This document shows positions 1-8,604 of a stretch of DNA of 36,919 nt, in pieces. Both the position numbers and the translations under genes were made by a program. This DNA comes from Verrucomicrobiota bacterium (GTDB lineage: Bacteria > Verrucomicrobiota > Lentisphaeria > Oligosphaerales > Oligosphaeraceae), in contig JAGVUR010000091.1 in assembly GCA_019136135.1 (NCBI GenBank), forward strand, positions 1 through 36,919, given 5' to 3'. The notes beneath the pieces are model-generated. The model was not told the DNA's origin, did not search any database, and worked only from the letters and a program-made list of their open reading frames with translations. Within the stretch, counting starts at the first letter, position 1. The number at the start of each line of letters is the position of its first letter.

Positions 1-2333
1 CCTACGCCAAAGAACACGCGTCCCTTACCGACCGAACGCATCTTCCTGTCCTTCCCGTCCAGGTCGCCCCACAGGCGACTGGCCAGCTGCTTGACCTCGT
101 CATCGGAATCAGGATAACCGCTCAGGCCAAAGGCGCATGTAGGCCGCTCGCCCAAGACAACATTCGCGCCGCCTTCGGCCAATGCCAGCAACTTGCGCAA
201 AACCGAAGCAGACACGTAGCGAGTCCTCGTCGCAACCAAAACCGGGAACGTCAACCCATGGGCATAGCCAATCCTGCCATCGCCACGCAACTCGATCCGA
301 TCAAGCAACGAGCGAACATCGCATGCATTGCTGTGATAGCCAGACGGAACGGGAGGATCATAGTTCTCCCCGCAGGGAGTCACCTCCGAGGCGACATACA
401 GGGCATCCGAGACAATGCGCCCCTGCTGAAGCAAAAACTGGGCTCGCCCGATGTACCCGAGCCATCCTTCGTAATCCGGCCACAGCGTGTTGTGGCGGTT
501 GAAGTGGAAACCCCACTGCCCCATGGTCATCCCAGGCCCGGATACATCCCAAGGCTGGTGGGCATAGGAATGGAAGATATACCTGTTGACACCCTGGGAA
601 AACACATTGTCGCCCTGCGCCTTGTGACTATCGGGACAGCTCTGCCAACGACCATTGACTGGATCGGCGGTGAAACTCTCGGCGCCGGCATAGATCTTTC
701 CGTTGACCTGGGCCAGATTTCCCGCAAAACGGGCATTCCCAGCATTGTTCGAACCACCCCAAAACTCCCCCATCGGAATGTCGGCGTACCTTCCCTGCAA
801 CAAGTTGTCAAATGGTCCCCCGTAGGGTTCGGACAGGAAATCCAACTTCGACTGCACGCACAGCTCCTTGAAATACTCGGAATAGCACTCCGCAAACAAA
901 TCGGAAATCGTCCGGCGGAAATCCATCAGGAAACGCTCGGAAAAACCAAGGGAATTCACAAAGCGCCCCGTGACAATCGGCAGGTAGCGAATGCAATCGT
1001 ACCCGCGCAAACGCTTGAAGTCCGCCGCAAAAGTATCCGTCCAATTCTGCGAACCGACCTCGTAGGAATCGATCAACGCGCCCTTGAGAGAAACACCGGA
1101 CAGTTCCCCGGCATTCTCAACGATCTTCCCCATCATCCCATCCCAGGCACAGCGCACCGCCGCCTTCGACATCTTGTCGCACTCCAATCCGCTCCCGCTC
1201 TGGGTCGTCGGATGATTGCGCTTACCGGTCAACGAATACCCGAACCTGCAGATCACGTATCGTCCGGCTGGCGCATCCCACTCAAGCTTTCCATCGGCGT
1301 CCATTTTCGAACTCAAGTCGATAATGTCGCTTTCCTTGATGACCTCGTCTGGCGACGGCTCGATGGTATCAGGGTCGTAAATCCCGTACGAATACAACGC
1401 CTTCGCACGAATATTCCCGATCCGGCTGAACGGATACAGCTGGAAACTGCGTATCCCGATTCCCGCCGACCCAGCATCCCGTACGGTCAACTTGTAGAAA
1501 CGCGCCGTAGCCTCCTTGAACACAAAGGAATTCAAGCCTCCGCGAACACGATGATTCTGCACCAAAGGCTGATACTTCTCCCCGTCATCCGAGCAGGAGA
1601 CAGAAATCGTCGTCCCAGTCCAATCGTTGCACAGCACCTCCAACGAACCCATCTTCGCCTTGTACGGCTCCGCAAACTCGTAGACGAACTCGTGCATCTT
1701 GCCATCCGAACGAGGACTCAACTGAACTCGCTCCCCGCCCTTGTGGTTGAACAGAAAACCAACCTGAGACTGATCCCGATGATTGCCGCTTACCTTCAAA
1801 CCCTCCAACTTGCGGAAATCAAACCCGTCGCCGGATACTGCGGGAAACGCCAAAACAGCGATGTCACGGTAGAAATCCATGGTCGCCCACGCGCGCGGCA
1901 ATGTGAGCGATACGCGCTTGCCGCCTTCGACAATCGTCTCCGTATGAGTCAAACGCTTCATCGCGTGCTCCTTCGGAATCCAAGGACCGCCTGACGACGA
2001 CCAGCCAGGACAGTTGTGCAACGAAATCTCCAAACCAAGACGCTTTGCCTCGACAATCGCATGCTGAACCATGCCAAACCACTCGGGCGACACCGTCTTG
2101 ACAGGACCAGATGGGGCAGGACCAGAAATGTCCAAAATCGTCGCACCACCCAAGCCGACTTTTGCCATCGCCTCCAAGTCCTTCGTTATCCCATCCTTGG
2201 TGATGTTCCCGTCAATCCAATGCCACCAGGTCTGCGGACGCGCACTCATCGGTGGCGACTGGAACCCCTCCTCAAGACCAACGCCGCGCAGGAAAAACGC
2301 CGATAACAAAACCAAGACCAGCAATCTTTTCAT
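1..2333 (-). CDS. GH106 alpha-L-rhamnosidase-like protein, secreted (3' end outside window)
   Basis: The minus-strand frame is open from an ATG at 2333 to the window edge, about 777 codons. The product starts with a signal peptide (MKRLLVLVLLSAFFLRG), then the GH106 N-terminal signature SPPMSARPQTWWHWIDGNIT (about residues 27-45) and KDLEAMAKVGLGGATILD. Further on are HNCPGWSSSGGPW and, near 500, MGQWGFHFNRHNTLWPDYEG followed by a LLQQG segment, all typical of this family. GH106 enzymes release L-rhamnose from pectic and other plant glycans. Two ATGs lie in tandem (2336 and 2333); GAGG sits 6 nt before the second, which I prefer. The visible end (VGKGRVFFGVG) fits the amidotransferase-like domain late in these proteins, so only a C-terminal part is missing. 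The long open frame on the other strand is its shadow. Substrate specificity is inferred from family only. Confidence 0.9.
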   Translation of the reverse strand, partial: MKRLLVLVLLSAFFLRGVGLEEGFQSPPMSARPQTWWHWIDGNITKDGITKDLEAMAKVGLGGATILDISGPAPSGPVKTVSPEWFGMVQHAIVEAKRLGLEISLHNCPGWSSSGGPWIPKEHAMKRLTHTETIVEGGKRVSLTLPRAWATMDFYRDIAVLAFPAVSGDGFDFRKLEGLKVSGNHRDQSQVGFLFNHKGGERVQLSPRSDGKMHEFVYEFAEPYKAKMGSLEVLCNDWTGTTISVSCSDDGEKYQPLVQNHRVRGGLNSFVFKEATARFYKLTVRDAGSAGIGIRSFQLYPFSRIGNIRAKALYSYGIYDPDTIEPSPDEVIKESDIIDLSSKMDADGKLEWDAPAGRYVICRFGYSLTGKRNHPTTQSGSGLECDKMSKAAVRCAWDGMMGKIVENAGELSGVSLKGALIDSYEVGSQNWTDTFAADFKRLRGYDCIRYLPIVTGRFVNSLGFSERFLMDFRRTISDLFAECYSEYFKELCVQSKLDFLSEPYGGPFDNLLQGRYADIPMGEFWGGSNNAGNARFAGNLAQVNGKIYAGAESFTADPVNGRWQSCPDSHKAQGDNVFSQGVNRYIFHSYAHQPWDVSGPGMTMGQWGFHFNRHNTLWPDYEGWLGYIGRAQFLLQQGRIVSDALYVASEVTPCGENYDPPVPSGYHSNACDVRSLLDRIELRGDGRIGYAHGLTFPVLVATRTRYVSASVLRKLLALAEGGANVVLGERPTCAFGLSGYPDSDDEVKQLASRLWGDLDGKDRKMRSVGKGRVFFGV

Positions 2334-2497
2334 CATATACCTCGCATGTAGTTTCGCTTATGAAATAACTTCAGAATCCTTTTTTCTCAATGTAATTACT
2401 ATAGCAACAATTTCCCCAAGTGGACATTTTTTTGCTTTTTTTATACTCCACTCATTTATTGAGACAAAAAAACTTTAATTATGGTCATTTGCGCCCC

Positions 2498-2525
2498 TTG
2501 CAATTGTTTTTATCGGGTGTATAAT
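2498..2525 (+). promoter_or_regulatory. Candidate sigma-70-type promoter of the DUF4159-ruvC-RACo operon
   Basis: TTGCAA at 2498-2503 and a perfect TATAAT at 2520-2525 are separated by 16 bp, about 58 bp upstream of the ATG at 2583. The surrounding 2334-2582 region is an AT-rich divergent intergenic spacer, as expected for a promoter region. No equally convincing promoter was seen for the divergent GH106 gene. Confidence 0.55.
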
Positions 2526-2582
2526 TTATTTAATTGTGTTTCATTTTACCATAGATTAATAATAAGCAGCGAGGTCTTCACC

Positions 2583-4115
2583 ATGAAAAGCAAGTGGATA
2601 GCAAGTTTGCTCTTGGTTCTCGGAATCACTTCCCAAGCGGCCGATGTCTTGATGGGTGATTTGGGGCTGGATAGCGACGTTTCCAAGGAAGAAACCTCAT
2701 TCACCTGCGTCGCCGCGCCACCGCCCGCACCGCCGGCGCAACATTCCTCGGCGGAAGGACTCCCGCCGCTCCCCCTCCCGGTCGTGCCGCTGAGACGTAC
2801 TGAAAAGAAAAACCCGCCAAGACCACCGGTACTCATCGCAAAAATCTCGACCAAAAACCAAAACGACTGGGCGACCAACCCGACGGACGCGCAAAACCTG
2901 CTCAAGTGGATGGCCAAAAACCTCAATGTCCATTTCTCGGACATGACGCTACCCGACGGCCAAATCCCAACAGACCCCAAAACAGTCCCCGTGCTCTACC
3001 GTACCGGACACGATGCCTTCACGTTCTCGCCAGAGCAAAAGGAAAAACTGAGAAACTACCTTTTCAAAGGCGGCACATTGGTGCTGGATTCCTGCTGTGG
3101 AAGGCGGGCGTTCGCAGAATCGGCGCTCCGAGAAATCAGGGATTTGATCCCGGAAAGACCGCCCTACAGGCTCCCAAACGACCACCCGCTCTTCAAGGCC
3201 TACTTTGACATCAAGGACATCAAGTACAGGCCATACGCCCTCAAGGCAGGAGCCAAGGACGGCGATCCCGCAATAATCGGCGTTGACATCGGATGCAGAA
3301 CCGCAGTGTTCTTCTTCAGATGGGACGTCTCTTGCGGATGGGACGACCAGCCCGACACGCCGAAGCACCGCTGCCTCGGATACACAATCGAAACAGCTAA
3401 GCAACTCGGAGCAAACCTGATGGCGTACATCTCGTCCGAGCGCTCCGCAGCACTGCCGCTCTCACAGGCACTCGACTTCGTTGACGCGGACAAGACGACA
3501 AGTGACAAGTTCGTCATCGCACAGGTCAAATACAGTGGAATCTGGAAATGCCGCGAAGCCGGCTTGTCGATGCTCCTGTCCAACTTCCACGAGCAGACCA
3601 AGGTCGCAGTCAAGTTCGAGCGCGAGGAAGTAGCACTTACCTCCAGCCACTTGTTCGACCTCCCGTTCGTCTACTTCACCGGGCACCAGGACTTCACGCT
3701 CACTCCCGCCGAACGAGGCAATCTCGCCAAGTACATCCGCCAAGGTGGCGTCGTCTTCGCCGAGAGCTGCTGCGGCCGCGATAGCTTCCGCAAGGCTTTC
3801 CAACGGGAAATTGCCGCCGCCCTCGGTGGAGCACAGCTGGAAAGGCTTCCCGCTACGCACCCGGTTTTCGCATACCCGAACAACATCAAGGACGTCCAGC
3901 CGCTTCCTGCGCTCGCCGAAAAGCTCAAGTGCAAGACGCGCATCCCACCCGAACTCTACGGAATTAACGTGGACGGACACCTGGGCGTCATATTCTCTCC
4001 ACATGGACTCGCCTGCGGCTGGGAACTGGCCCAATGCCCGTACTGCGGTGGCATCCACTCCAAGGACGCCCTCGCACTCGGCATCAACATCCTTGCCAAT
4101 AGCCTGCTGCACTAA
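2583..4115 (+). CDS. Secreted protein with two tandem DUF4159 domains
   Basis: The start at 2583 is chosen because GAGG lies 8 nt upstream and the product then begins with a signal peptide (MKSKWIASLLLVLGITSQAA). A Pro/Ala-rich linker (about 45-82) precedes two copies of a DUF4159 domain, about residues 83-260 and 308-500. Both copies keep the family landmarks: TGH..FT, YL/YI..GG with (D/E)SCCG, a HP(L/V)F..IKD segment, and a closing SCGW or ACGW motif. The repeat cysteine pair and TGH motif suggest a structured ligand or metal site, but the family has no settled function; it is common in PVC and Bacteroidota genomes, often near MoxR/DUF58 genes, which are absent here. It heads a four-gene operon: its stop overlaps the next start by one base (TAATG), so translation is probably coupled. 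The tandem duplication is the unusual point. Confidence 0.85.
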   Translation: MKSKWIASLLLVLGITSQAADVLMGDLGLDSDVSKEETSFTCVAAPPPAPPAQHSSAEGLPPLPLPVVPLRRTEKKNPPRPPVLIAKISTKNQNDWATNPTDAQNLLKWMAKNLNVHFSDMTLPDGQIPTDPKTVPVLYRTGHDAFTFSPEQKEKLRNYLFKGGTLVLDSCCGRRAFAESALREIRDLIPERPPYRLPNDHPLFKAYFDIKDIKYRPYALKAGAKDGDPAIIGVDIGCRTAVFFFRWDVSCGWDDQPDTPKHRCLGYTIETAKQLGANLMAYISSERSAALPLSQALDFVDADKTTSDKFVIAQVKYSGIWKCREAGLSMLLSNFHEQTKVAVKFEREEVALTSSHLFDLPFVYFTGHQDFTLTPAERGNLAKYIRQGGVVFAESCCGRDSFRKAFQREIAAALGGAQLERLPATHPVFAYPNNIKDVQPLPALAEKLKCKTRIPPELYGINVDGHLGVIFSPHGLACGWELAQCPYCGGIHSKDALALGINILANSLLH

Positions 4116-4543
4116 TGAAACCAAAGCCCATTACCGTCACATTCTGGAAATACGACCTGGGTGACGGATGGGAAGCCTGGGCGGGCAAAACAGAAACGGA
4201 CAATGACCTGATCTCGTTTCGACTTGCCCACCCGGAAGACTTATGGTTCCATATCAATGGACTCCCAGGAAGCCATGTGATCCTGAAATTCACAGGAGAT
4301 ACCGAGGATAAGCCGGAACCGACAAGGCAACTCAAAGACACAACAGCCGCCATCGCAGCCTACCATAGCAAGGCAAGAAACGCAGGCAATGTCGCCGTGA
4401 CATGCACAAAGGCGAAATTCGTCTCAAAACCAAAAGGCGCAAAACCAGGCTCGGTACAAGTCAGGCAAACAACCAGCATCAAGGCTAAGCCAGCTGTCCC
4501 GCAACCGGCGACAGACGCCAAAATCATTCTCGAATTCGACTAA
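4115..4543 (+). CDS. Stand-alone NFACT-R (DUF814) domain protein
   Basis: The 142-residue product matches the NFACT RNA-binding domain found at the C-terminus of RqcH/NEMF/Tae2 proteins of ribosome-associated quality control. Landmarks are DLWFHINGLPGSHVIL (about 43-58), an AAYHSKARNAGNVAV segment with the SKAR motif, and FVSKPKGAKPGSV, which corresponds to the KPKGAKPG signature. The NFACT-N and helix-hairpin-helix parts of a full RqcH (over 500 residues) are absent, and there is no room upstream, so this is a genuine single-domain form, not a visible truncation. The ATG overlaps the upstream stop. Binding to tRNA or 50S ribosomal subunits is known for the family but only inferred here. The tail after about residue 115 is low-complexity (Lys/Pro/Ala). 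Confidence 0.8.
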   Translation: MKPKPITVTFWKYDLGDGWEAWAGKTETDNDLISFRLAHPEDLWFHINGLPGSHVILKFTGDTEDKPEPTRQLKDTTAAIAAYHSKARNAGNVAVTCTKAKFVSKPKGAKPGSVQVRQTTSIKAKPAVPQPATDAKIILEFD

Positions 4544-4566
4544 AGACACTCACGACCACTAGAAAC

Positions 4567-5184
4567 ATGCGCGTCAAAAACCTCGCGGAACTAGAAAAAA
4601 TACTCGCAAAAAAGCAAGTCCTGCAGCGAAATACCCAACCGAAAAACCAAGACAACACGCCACCGCCACCACAACTCAGAATCATCGGCCTGGACGTGGC
4701 GCTCAGGTGCACAGGCTGGGGAATCATCGACACCAAGAGCGAAGGCACCGTGCAAATACCGGTCGATTGCGGCGTTATCAAAACCGACCAAAAGGCGCCC
4801 GTATCCGAATGTCTTAGGCGCCTGGCAGGTGGCGTCCGGGAACTGATCGAACTCTACAAGCCTGACGTCGCCGCGATCGAAGGCGGATTCTACTGCCAAA
4901 ACGTCAGGACAGCCGTCATCCTCGGCGCCGCCAGGGGCGCAGTCATCGCGACGCTTGCCGAAAAAGCCATCCCGACTCACGAGTACGCGCCACGAAAAGT
5001 CAAGCAGGCAATATGCGGACTCGGAAACGCCTCCAAGCAACAAGTCGCACTACTCGTCTCCCAAATGCTCCATATCCAAACCGATGCCCTAGCCCTGGAC
5101 TCGACCGACGCACTCGCCATGGCACTAACCCACGCACAACTCCTTTCGGCCGCACAAGGCTTCGGAGTCCCAGACCCAATCTAA
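4567..5184 (+). CDS. ruvC: Crossover junction endodeoxyribonuclease RuvC
   Basis: RuvC cuts Holliday junctions in the RuvABC pathway of homologous recombination. The four acidic catalytic residues of the RNase H-like fold are visible: D43 (IIGLDVALRCTGWG), E105 (AAIEGGFY), D178 and D181 (LDSTDALAMALTH). The KQAICGLGNASKQQV segment corresponds to the usual K-Q-x-x-x-G-x-G-x-A-x-K-x-Q-V motif. At 205 residues it is longer than typical RuvC (about 170) because of a roughly 36-residue, Lys/Gln/Pro-rich N-terminal extension before the first beta strand. No in-frame ATG nearer to the domain is apparent, so I keep this start although the ribosome-binding site is weak. ruvA and ruvB are not in the window; neighbours are NFACT-R and a RACo-type activator, 23 and 4 bp away. 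Confidence 0.92.
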   Translation: MRVKNLAELEKILAKKQVLQRNTQPKNQDNTPPPPQLRIIGLDVALRCTGWGIIDTKSEGTVQIPVDCGVIKTDQKAPVSECLRRLAGGVRELIELYKPDVAAIEGGFYCQNVRTAVILGAARGAVIATLAEKAIPTHEYAPRKVKQAICGLGNASKQQVALLVSQMLHIQTDALALDSTDALAMALTHAQLLSAAQGFGVPDPI

Positions 5185-5188
5185 ACCC

Positions 5189-6679
5189 ATGATCATTCAA
5201 ATCGCATTCACAGGACAACCGATCGCCGACCAGCCGCCAGCGCCCAACCTCAACTGGAACAAAAGATGCGGCGGCAGAGGAAGCTGCAACGCTTGCACAA
5301 TCACGCTCCTCGAAGGTACGTTCGACTGCAATGGGAAATCCCTCGTCGCTGGAAATGGAGCGACGCATCAAGCAAAAGCGTGCCAAACAAAGCTGACAAG
5401 CCAAACGGGACTGATTGACATCCCAAGCCTGGCAATACAAACTCAAGATGGAAGCATCAGCACGACCTTCGCCAATGATGTTGTGAAACCAATAACAGAT
5501 ACCGTCGCGGCAATCGACCTGGGAACCACAACTGTTGCCGCAATCAAGCTTTTCCCAGACGGAACACGCTCAACAGCCTCGGCCTTCAATCGGCAAATCC
5601 AATTCGGCGACAATGTCATCTCCAGAATCACCCATGCCTCGACAGAAACCGGTCTGAAACAACTTCAGCTCGAAGCCGCAAAATCCCTGGACGAAGTCCT
5701 GGAAAAGCTGCCCGATCCTCCGCCGAAAGCCATCGCCTTAGCCGCAAATACCGTCATGACCTCGATCTTTTGGGGCATCGACACCACCCCGATCGGCAAG
5801 GCGCCATACATGCCAAACGTCACAGAGTTCACGCCAAAAACCGCCCGTGAACTCAACCTCAACGCCGTCCCCCAGGACACCCTGGTCTTCGCGGCACCCG
5901 CACTCAGCGGATTCATCGGTGGCGATGTACTCGCAGGGCTTGCAACCCTAAACCTCAACCCCTACGAACTCTTCATCGATCTGGGAACCAATTGCGAAAT
6001 GGCGCTTGCCCTCGAAGACGGACAAATCGTCTGTACAACCGCTGCGGCCGGACCGGCTTTCGAAGGAGCAGGAATCTCCTCGGGACGAAGGGCTGTCACT
6101 GGGGCAATCGACCGCATCGACCCCAATTGGACCTTCACGACCATTCACAACGCCGATCCAATCGGAATCTGCGGCTCGGCAATGATCGAACTGCTCGCAA
6201 GAGGACGACAAGATGGATGGCTCACACAATACGGAAGGCTCATGCCGCAAGCGCTCGAAAATCGATTGACAACTCAAAACAACATAAAAGCTCTTAAGCT
6301 AACCGATGATATCATCGTAACCGAACTCGATATCGAGCAACTCCTCAAGGCGAAGGCCGCCGTGCAAGCCGGCATTGCAACCCTACTCCAAGACAGCAAC
6401 CTCACGATGCAAAACCTAAGCAAAATTTACCTGGCAGGTGGTTTTGCCCAACATCTTCGCATCGACAGTCTTTTCAGCATCAACCTGATCCCCCCCAGCC
6501 CATCGCCGCCAGCCGTCGAGTTGCTTGGCAACACCGCCCTCCGGGGCGCCGAAAGGCTGGCTGTCGATCACGCCTTCATCAACCAAATCAGCACCCTCAA
6601 ATCACGTTGCACAGACCACCCGCTCAATGAATCGATCTACTTCGAGGACAACTACATCGATTCCCTGAAGCTCCCCTGA
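5189..6679 (+). CDS. RACo/RamA-like corrinoid-protein reductive activator (2Fe-2S + ASKHA, DUF4445)
   Basis: The first 70 residues form a short ferredoxin-like domain with C27-x5-C33-x2-C36 and C65, the expected [2Fe-2S] ligands (CGGRGSCNAC). After a linker comes an ASKHA-type ATPase: TVAAIDLGTTTVAA (about 105-118, phosphate 1), FIDLGTNCEMAL (phosphate 2), ICGSAMIELL, and AGGFA with GNTALRGAERL near the end. This is the architecture of ATP-dependent activators that reduce Co(II) corrinoid proteins to Co(I) in methyl transfer. At 496 residues it is shorter than many RACo proteins (about 600), mostly because the linker is short. No corrinoid protein or methyltransferase is encoded nearby, so its partner must be elsewhere. 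It is the last gene of the operon, 4 bp after ruvC, and ends about 35 bp before a repeat element. Confidence 0.85.
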   Translation: MIIQIAFTGQPIADQPPAPNLNWNKRCGGRGSCNACTITLLEGTFDCNGKSLVAGNGATHQAKACQTKLTSQTGLIDIPSLAIQTQDGSISTTFANDVVKPITDTVAAIDLGTTTVAAIKLFPDGTRSTASAFNRQIQFGDNVISRITHASTETGLKQLQLEAAKSLDEVLEKLPDPPPKAIALAANTVMTSIFWGIDTTPIGKAPYMPNVTEFTPKTARELNLNAVPQDTLVFAAPALSGFIGGDVLAGLATLNLNPYELFIDLGTNCEMALALEDGQIVCTTAAAGPAFEGAGISSGRRAVTGAIDRIDPNWTFTTIHNADPIGICGSAMIELLARGRQDGWLTQYGRLMPQALENRLTTQNNIKALKLTDDIIVTELDIEQLLKAKAAVQAGIATLLQDSNLTMQNLSKIYLAGGFAQHLRIDSLFSINLIPPSPSPPAVELLGNTALRGAERLAVDHAFINQISTLKSRCTDHPLNESIYFEDNYIDSLKLP

Positions 6680-6762
6680 ACAATCTTCGCCTACGTGCAA
6701 ATTAACGGTTCGGCTCAAGTATGAGCACCCCGGGTGCCCTCACATGAATGATGAATGATTTG

Positions 6763-6798
6763 TCCGACCTGTCCGACCTGTCCGACCTGTCCGACTAG
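6763..6798. repeat. Tandem array of 9-bp TCCGACCTG units in E1
   Basis: Three full TCCGACCTG units (6763, 6772, 6781) and a final TCCGAC followed by TAG. All units are identical here, unlike the mixed arrays of the other two copies. None of the six frames of the unit contains a stop codon. Confidence 0.9.
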
Positions 6799-6836
6799 AA
6801 ACGCCCCAGTTTCGCCGCTTGACCGGTGGCACCGCC

Positions 6837-6867
6837 TGAGTACGAGCACCCCGGGTGCTCGTACTCA
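6837..6867. repeat. Right palindrome of E1, perfect 15-bp arms
   Basis: The left arm begins TGAGTACGAGCACCC; a single central C separates it from its exact reverse complement. It can form a very stable hairpin or cruciform. On neither strand is it followed by a T-run, so it does not read as a standard intrinsic terminator. Confidence 0.9.
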
Positions 6868-6922
6868 AAAATATCCCCGTTTACAAACGCATAATTCGTG
6901 TTTATTCGTGTTTCCCAAATCC

Positions 6923-8578
6923 TCATCCCAATGCCGCATTGACGGCATTCCGCAATGACAAGAGCCAGCTATTGCTCTTGGGCACTGCATTCACTGCCAA
7001 GGGAGCAGCATCGGCGGGAAGCGAGGACACGATCACGTCAATCATTCCTTGACGACCAATCTTCGCCTCCAATGCCTTCAAAGCATGATAGTCCTGGATA
7101 GCCTCGAAAAACACCTCGTTGCGAATTGAATCAACGGGACCGTCAGGTCCAGGGTAAACCAGGAAGCCGCAGCCACTGCAACCACTACGCCCCCAATCTG
7201 TCTCCTTGTAGGGATCAATGTCAAAACGGGTGCTGTGGAATGTGCTGTGATTGTTGTAACCCCAGTGCAAAAAGCCGCCATCCAAACCTAAAAACGCCAT
7301 CAAAATCCCGATAACGCGATTGCGGCGAGAGGGTTGGCCGATGTAACGCCCAGGCATGTTCTTCCCGCTTCCGGCATAATACCACCAGCGCTCTTCCAAG
7401 TCAGCCTCCAAAAACGGCTTCAGATGCTGAAAATCAGGTACTGGATGAGTCACAAGCCCACGTTCGTAAAACTCGAAGTGCGACAAGGCATCGATCGTGG
7501 GAAATCCATCCAGCAACGGACGCAATGCATGGACAGCCGCCGAATAGCATTCCAAATGGGCCAGCGTCGGCTCGTCGGACACATGGAAGTAGCAATTTGA
7601 CGAATCAAATCCATGTTGGCGCAAGAACGGAATCAGCACGGCGAACAGCTGGCGCAAGAAATCCGTGTATTCCGGTGATACTGCGGAGCATTCCCATCCA
7701 AAACGCATGGTTTCGACTCCGTTCTTGTCCTTGACAAAAATGCCTGGGCAGTGCTTGGCGCCCCATTGCGTGTACACATGGGAAATTTCCAGTCCCCTGA
7801 TGCCGACCTTGCGGATCATCTTGATCCAACGTTCCAGGCGATCCAACTTGAATTCATACTTGCCATCGACTTCCGTGATGTCAAGCAGCTGGCATTTTGG
7901 CCGTTGTTTTCCCGGTGCAATATCCAGCGACACGGTCCACAGCGGTGTAAGGATCAAGGTGCTTCCATGTTCGGCATAGTTCTTGGCGTACTTTTCCAAC
8001 AGCGCCCAATGTTCTTCGCTCCAGCATTCCACGTTATGTTGCGCCATAATGCAGTCCGCGTAAAACCAGTTGATAATGTTGGCGTCTTGCCGATCAGGCA
8101 TCACGGTTTCGAAAATCCTGATCGTCTTCGAGACGGAAAGGCTGGTTTTCTCGCCAAAGTACCCGTGGGCATCGACTTGCAAGGGGATTTCCAGTTCGCC
8201 CACGGGTGCATCGTGAGGGATTGTCACATTGACGAAAAACGCGTGCCAGTTTTGACGTGATATCCTGGAATGCTCGTCCAGTTCCATCAGAGGGTCGGGC
8301 AGGAGGCTCGGCACTGTCGCCAATAAGTCGTCGTCGCCATTAATGCCAGGATGATAGCATGGGACGCTTTCGACCAACCGTATCCGAAGCCAATCGGGAT
8401 ATGGGAAGCCATCCGCAGGACGGCAATTCACATACTCCGCATCCTTCGACTTCACGGCAACCTGGAAGGATAAGCGCTCGCCGCGCAAACCGGACAACTC
8501 ACCAAAATCCTCCCAGGATTTCTCGGGGCGACAAAGCACCTTCTCAAGGGAACTCACAACCTCGGCAGACAACAACAT
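6923..8578 (-). CDS. DUF4091 / GH123-like glycoside hydrolase, no signal peptide
   Basis: The 551-residue protein has an N-terminal beta-rich region (about 1-160), a barrel-like middle and a DUF4091-type C-terminal part (about 410-495, with DGGFLHWGYN). The pair D335-E336 in YFHVSDEPT matches the Asp-Glu pair used by GH123 beta-N-acetylgalactosaminidases for substrate-assisted hydrolysis; this supports the fold, not the exact substrate. It starts at 8578 with AAGGAG 6 nt upstream. No signal peptide is present, so it probably works in the cytoplasm, in contrast to the secreted enzymes encoded upstream. It is the last gene of the six-gene minus-strand operon, 26 bp after the GH42-like gene. Base composition lacks the A/C bias on the + strand seen in many neighbours. 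Confidence 0.8.
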   Translation of the reverse strand: MLLSAEVVSSLEKVLCRPEKSWEDFGELSGLRGERLSFQVAVKSKDAEYVNCRPADGFPYPDWLRIRLVESVPCYHPGINGDDDLLATVPSLLPDPLMELDEHSRISRQNWHAFFVNVTIPHDAPVGELEIPLQVDAHGYFGEKTSLSVSKTIRIFETVMPDRQDANIINWFYADCIMAQHNVECWSEEHWALLEKYAKNYAEHGSTLILTPLWTVSLDIAPGKQRPKCQLLDITEVDGKYEFKLDRLERWIKMIRKVGIRGLEISHVYTQWGAKHCPGIFVKDKNGVETMRFGWECSAVSPEYTDFLRQLFAVLIPFLRQHGFDSSNCYFHVSDEPTLAHLECYSAAVHALRPLLDGFPTIDALSHFEFYERGLVTHPVPDFQHLKPFLEADLEERWWYYAGSGKNMPGRYIGQPSRRNRVIGILMAFLGLDGGFLHWGYNNHSTFHSTRFDIDPYKETDWGRSGCSGCGFLVYPGPDGPVDSIRNEVFFEAIQDYHALKALEAKIGRQGMIDVIVSSLPADAAPLAVNAVPKSNSWLLSLRNAVNAALG

Positions 8579-8604
8579 AACCTACTCCTTGATCACTTCC
8601 TTTC

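Larger units (their letters stand above)
6713..6867. repeat. Composite repeat element E1 (palindrome, 4-unit array, linker, palindrome)
   Basis: Short copy of the element also present at 22.65-22.92 and 32.80-33.21 kb. Order from left: degenerate palindrome core (6723-6739), CTCACATGAATGATGAATG spacer shared with the second copy, four TCCGAC units, a linker with GAAAC/GTTTC hairpin, and a near-perfect palindrome. It occupies the convergent junction between the corrinoid activator gene and the DUF4091 gene and has no coding content that I can support. Confidence 0.8.

Noticed and set aside
258..1994. Long open frame on the + strand (578 codons)
   Set aside because: It is antisense to the GH106 gene, whose minus-strand frame shows a signal peptide and clear family motifs. 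The + strand translation has no recognisable domain.
2337..2480. Promoter for the GH106 gene
   Set aside because: TATAGT on the minus strand has no -35 box at suitable spacing, and TTGAGA with TATTTC is too weak to call.
6837..6867. Intrinsic terminator
   Set aside because: The hairpin is strong, but on the + strand it is followed by an A-run and on the minus strand by GC-rich sequence, without a T-tract.
6885..6912. ATTCGTGTTT direct repeat after E1
   Set aside because: Two adjacent 10-bp copies only, not found beside the other elements, so it is not part of the composite repeat.
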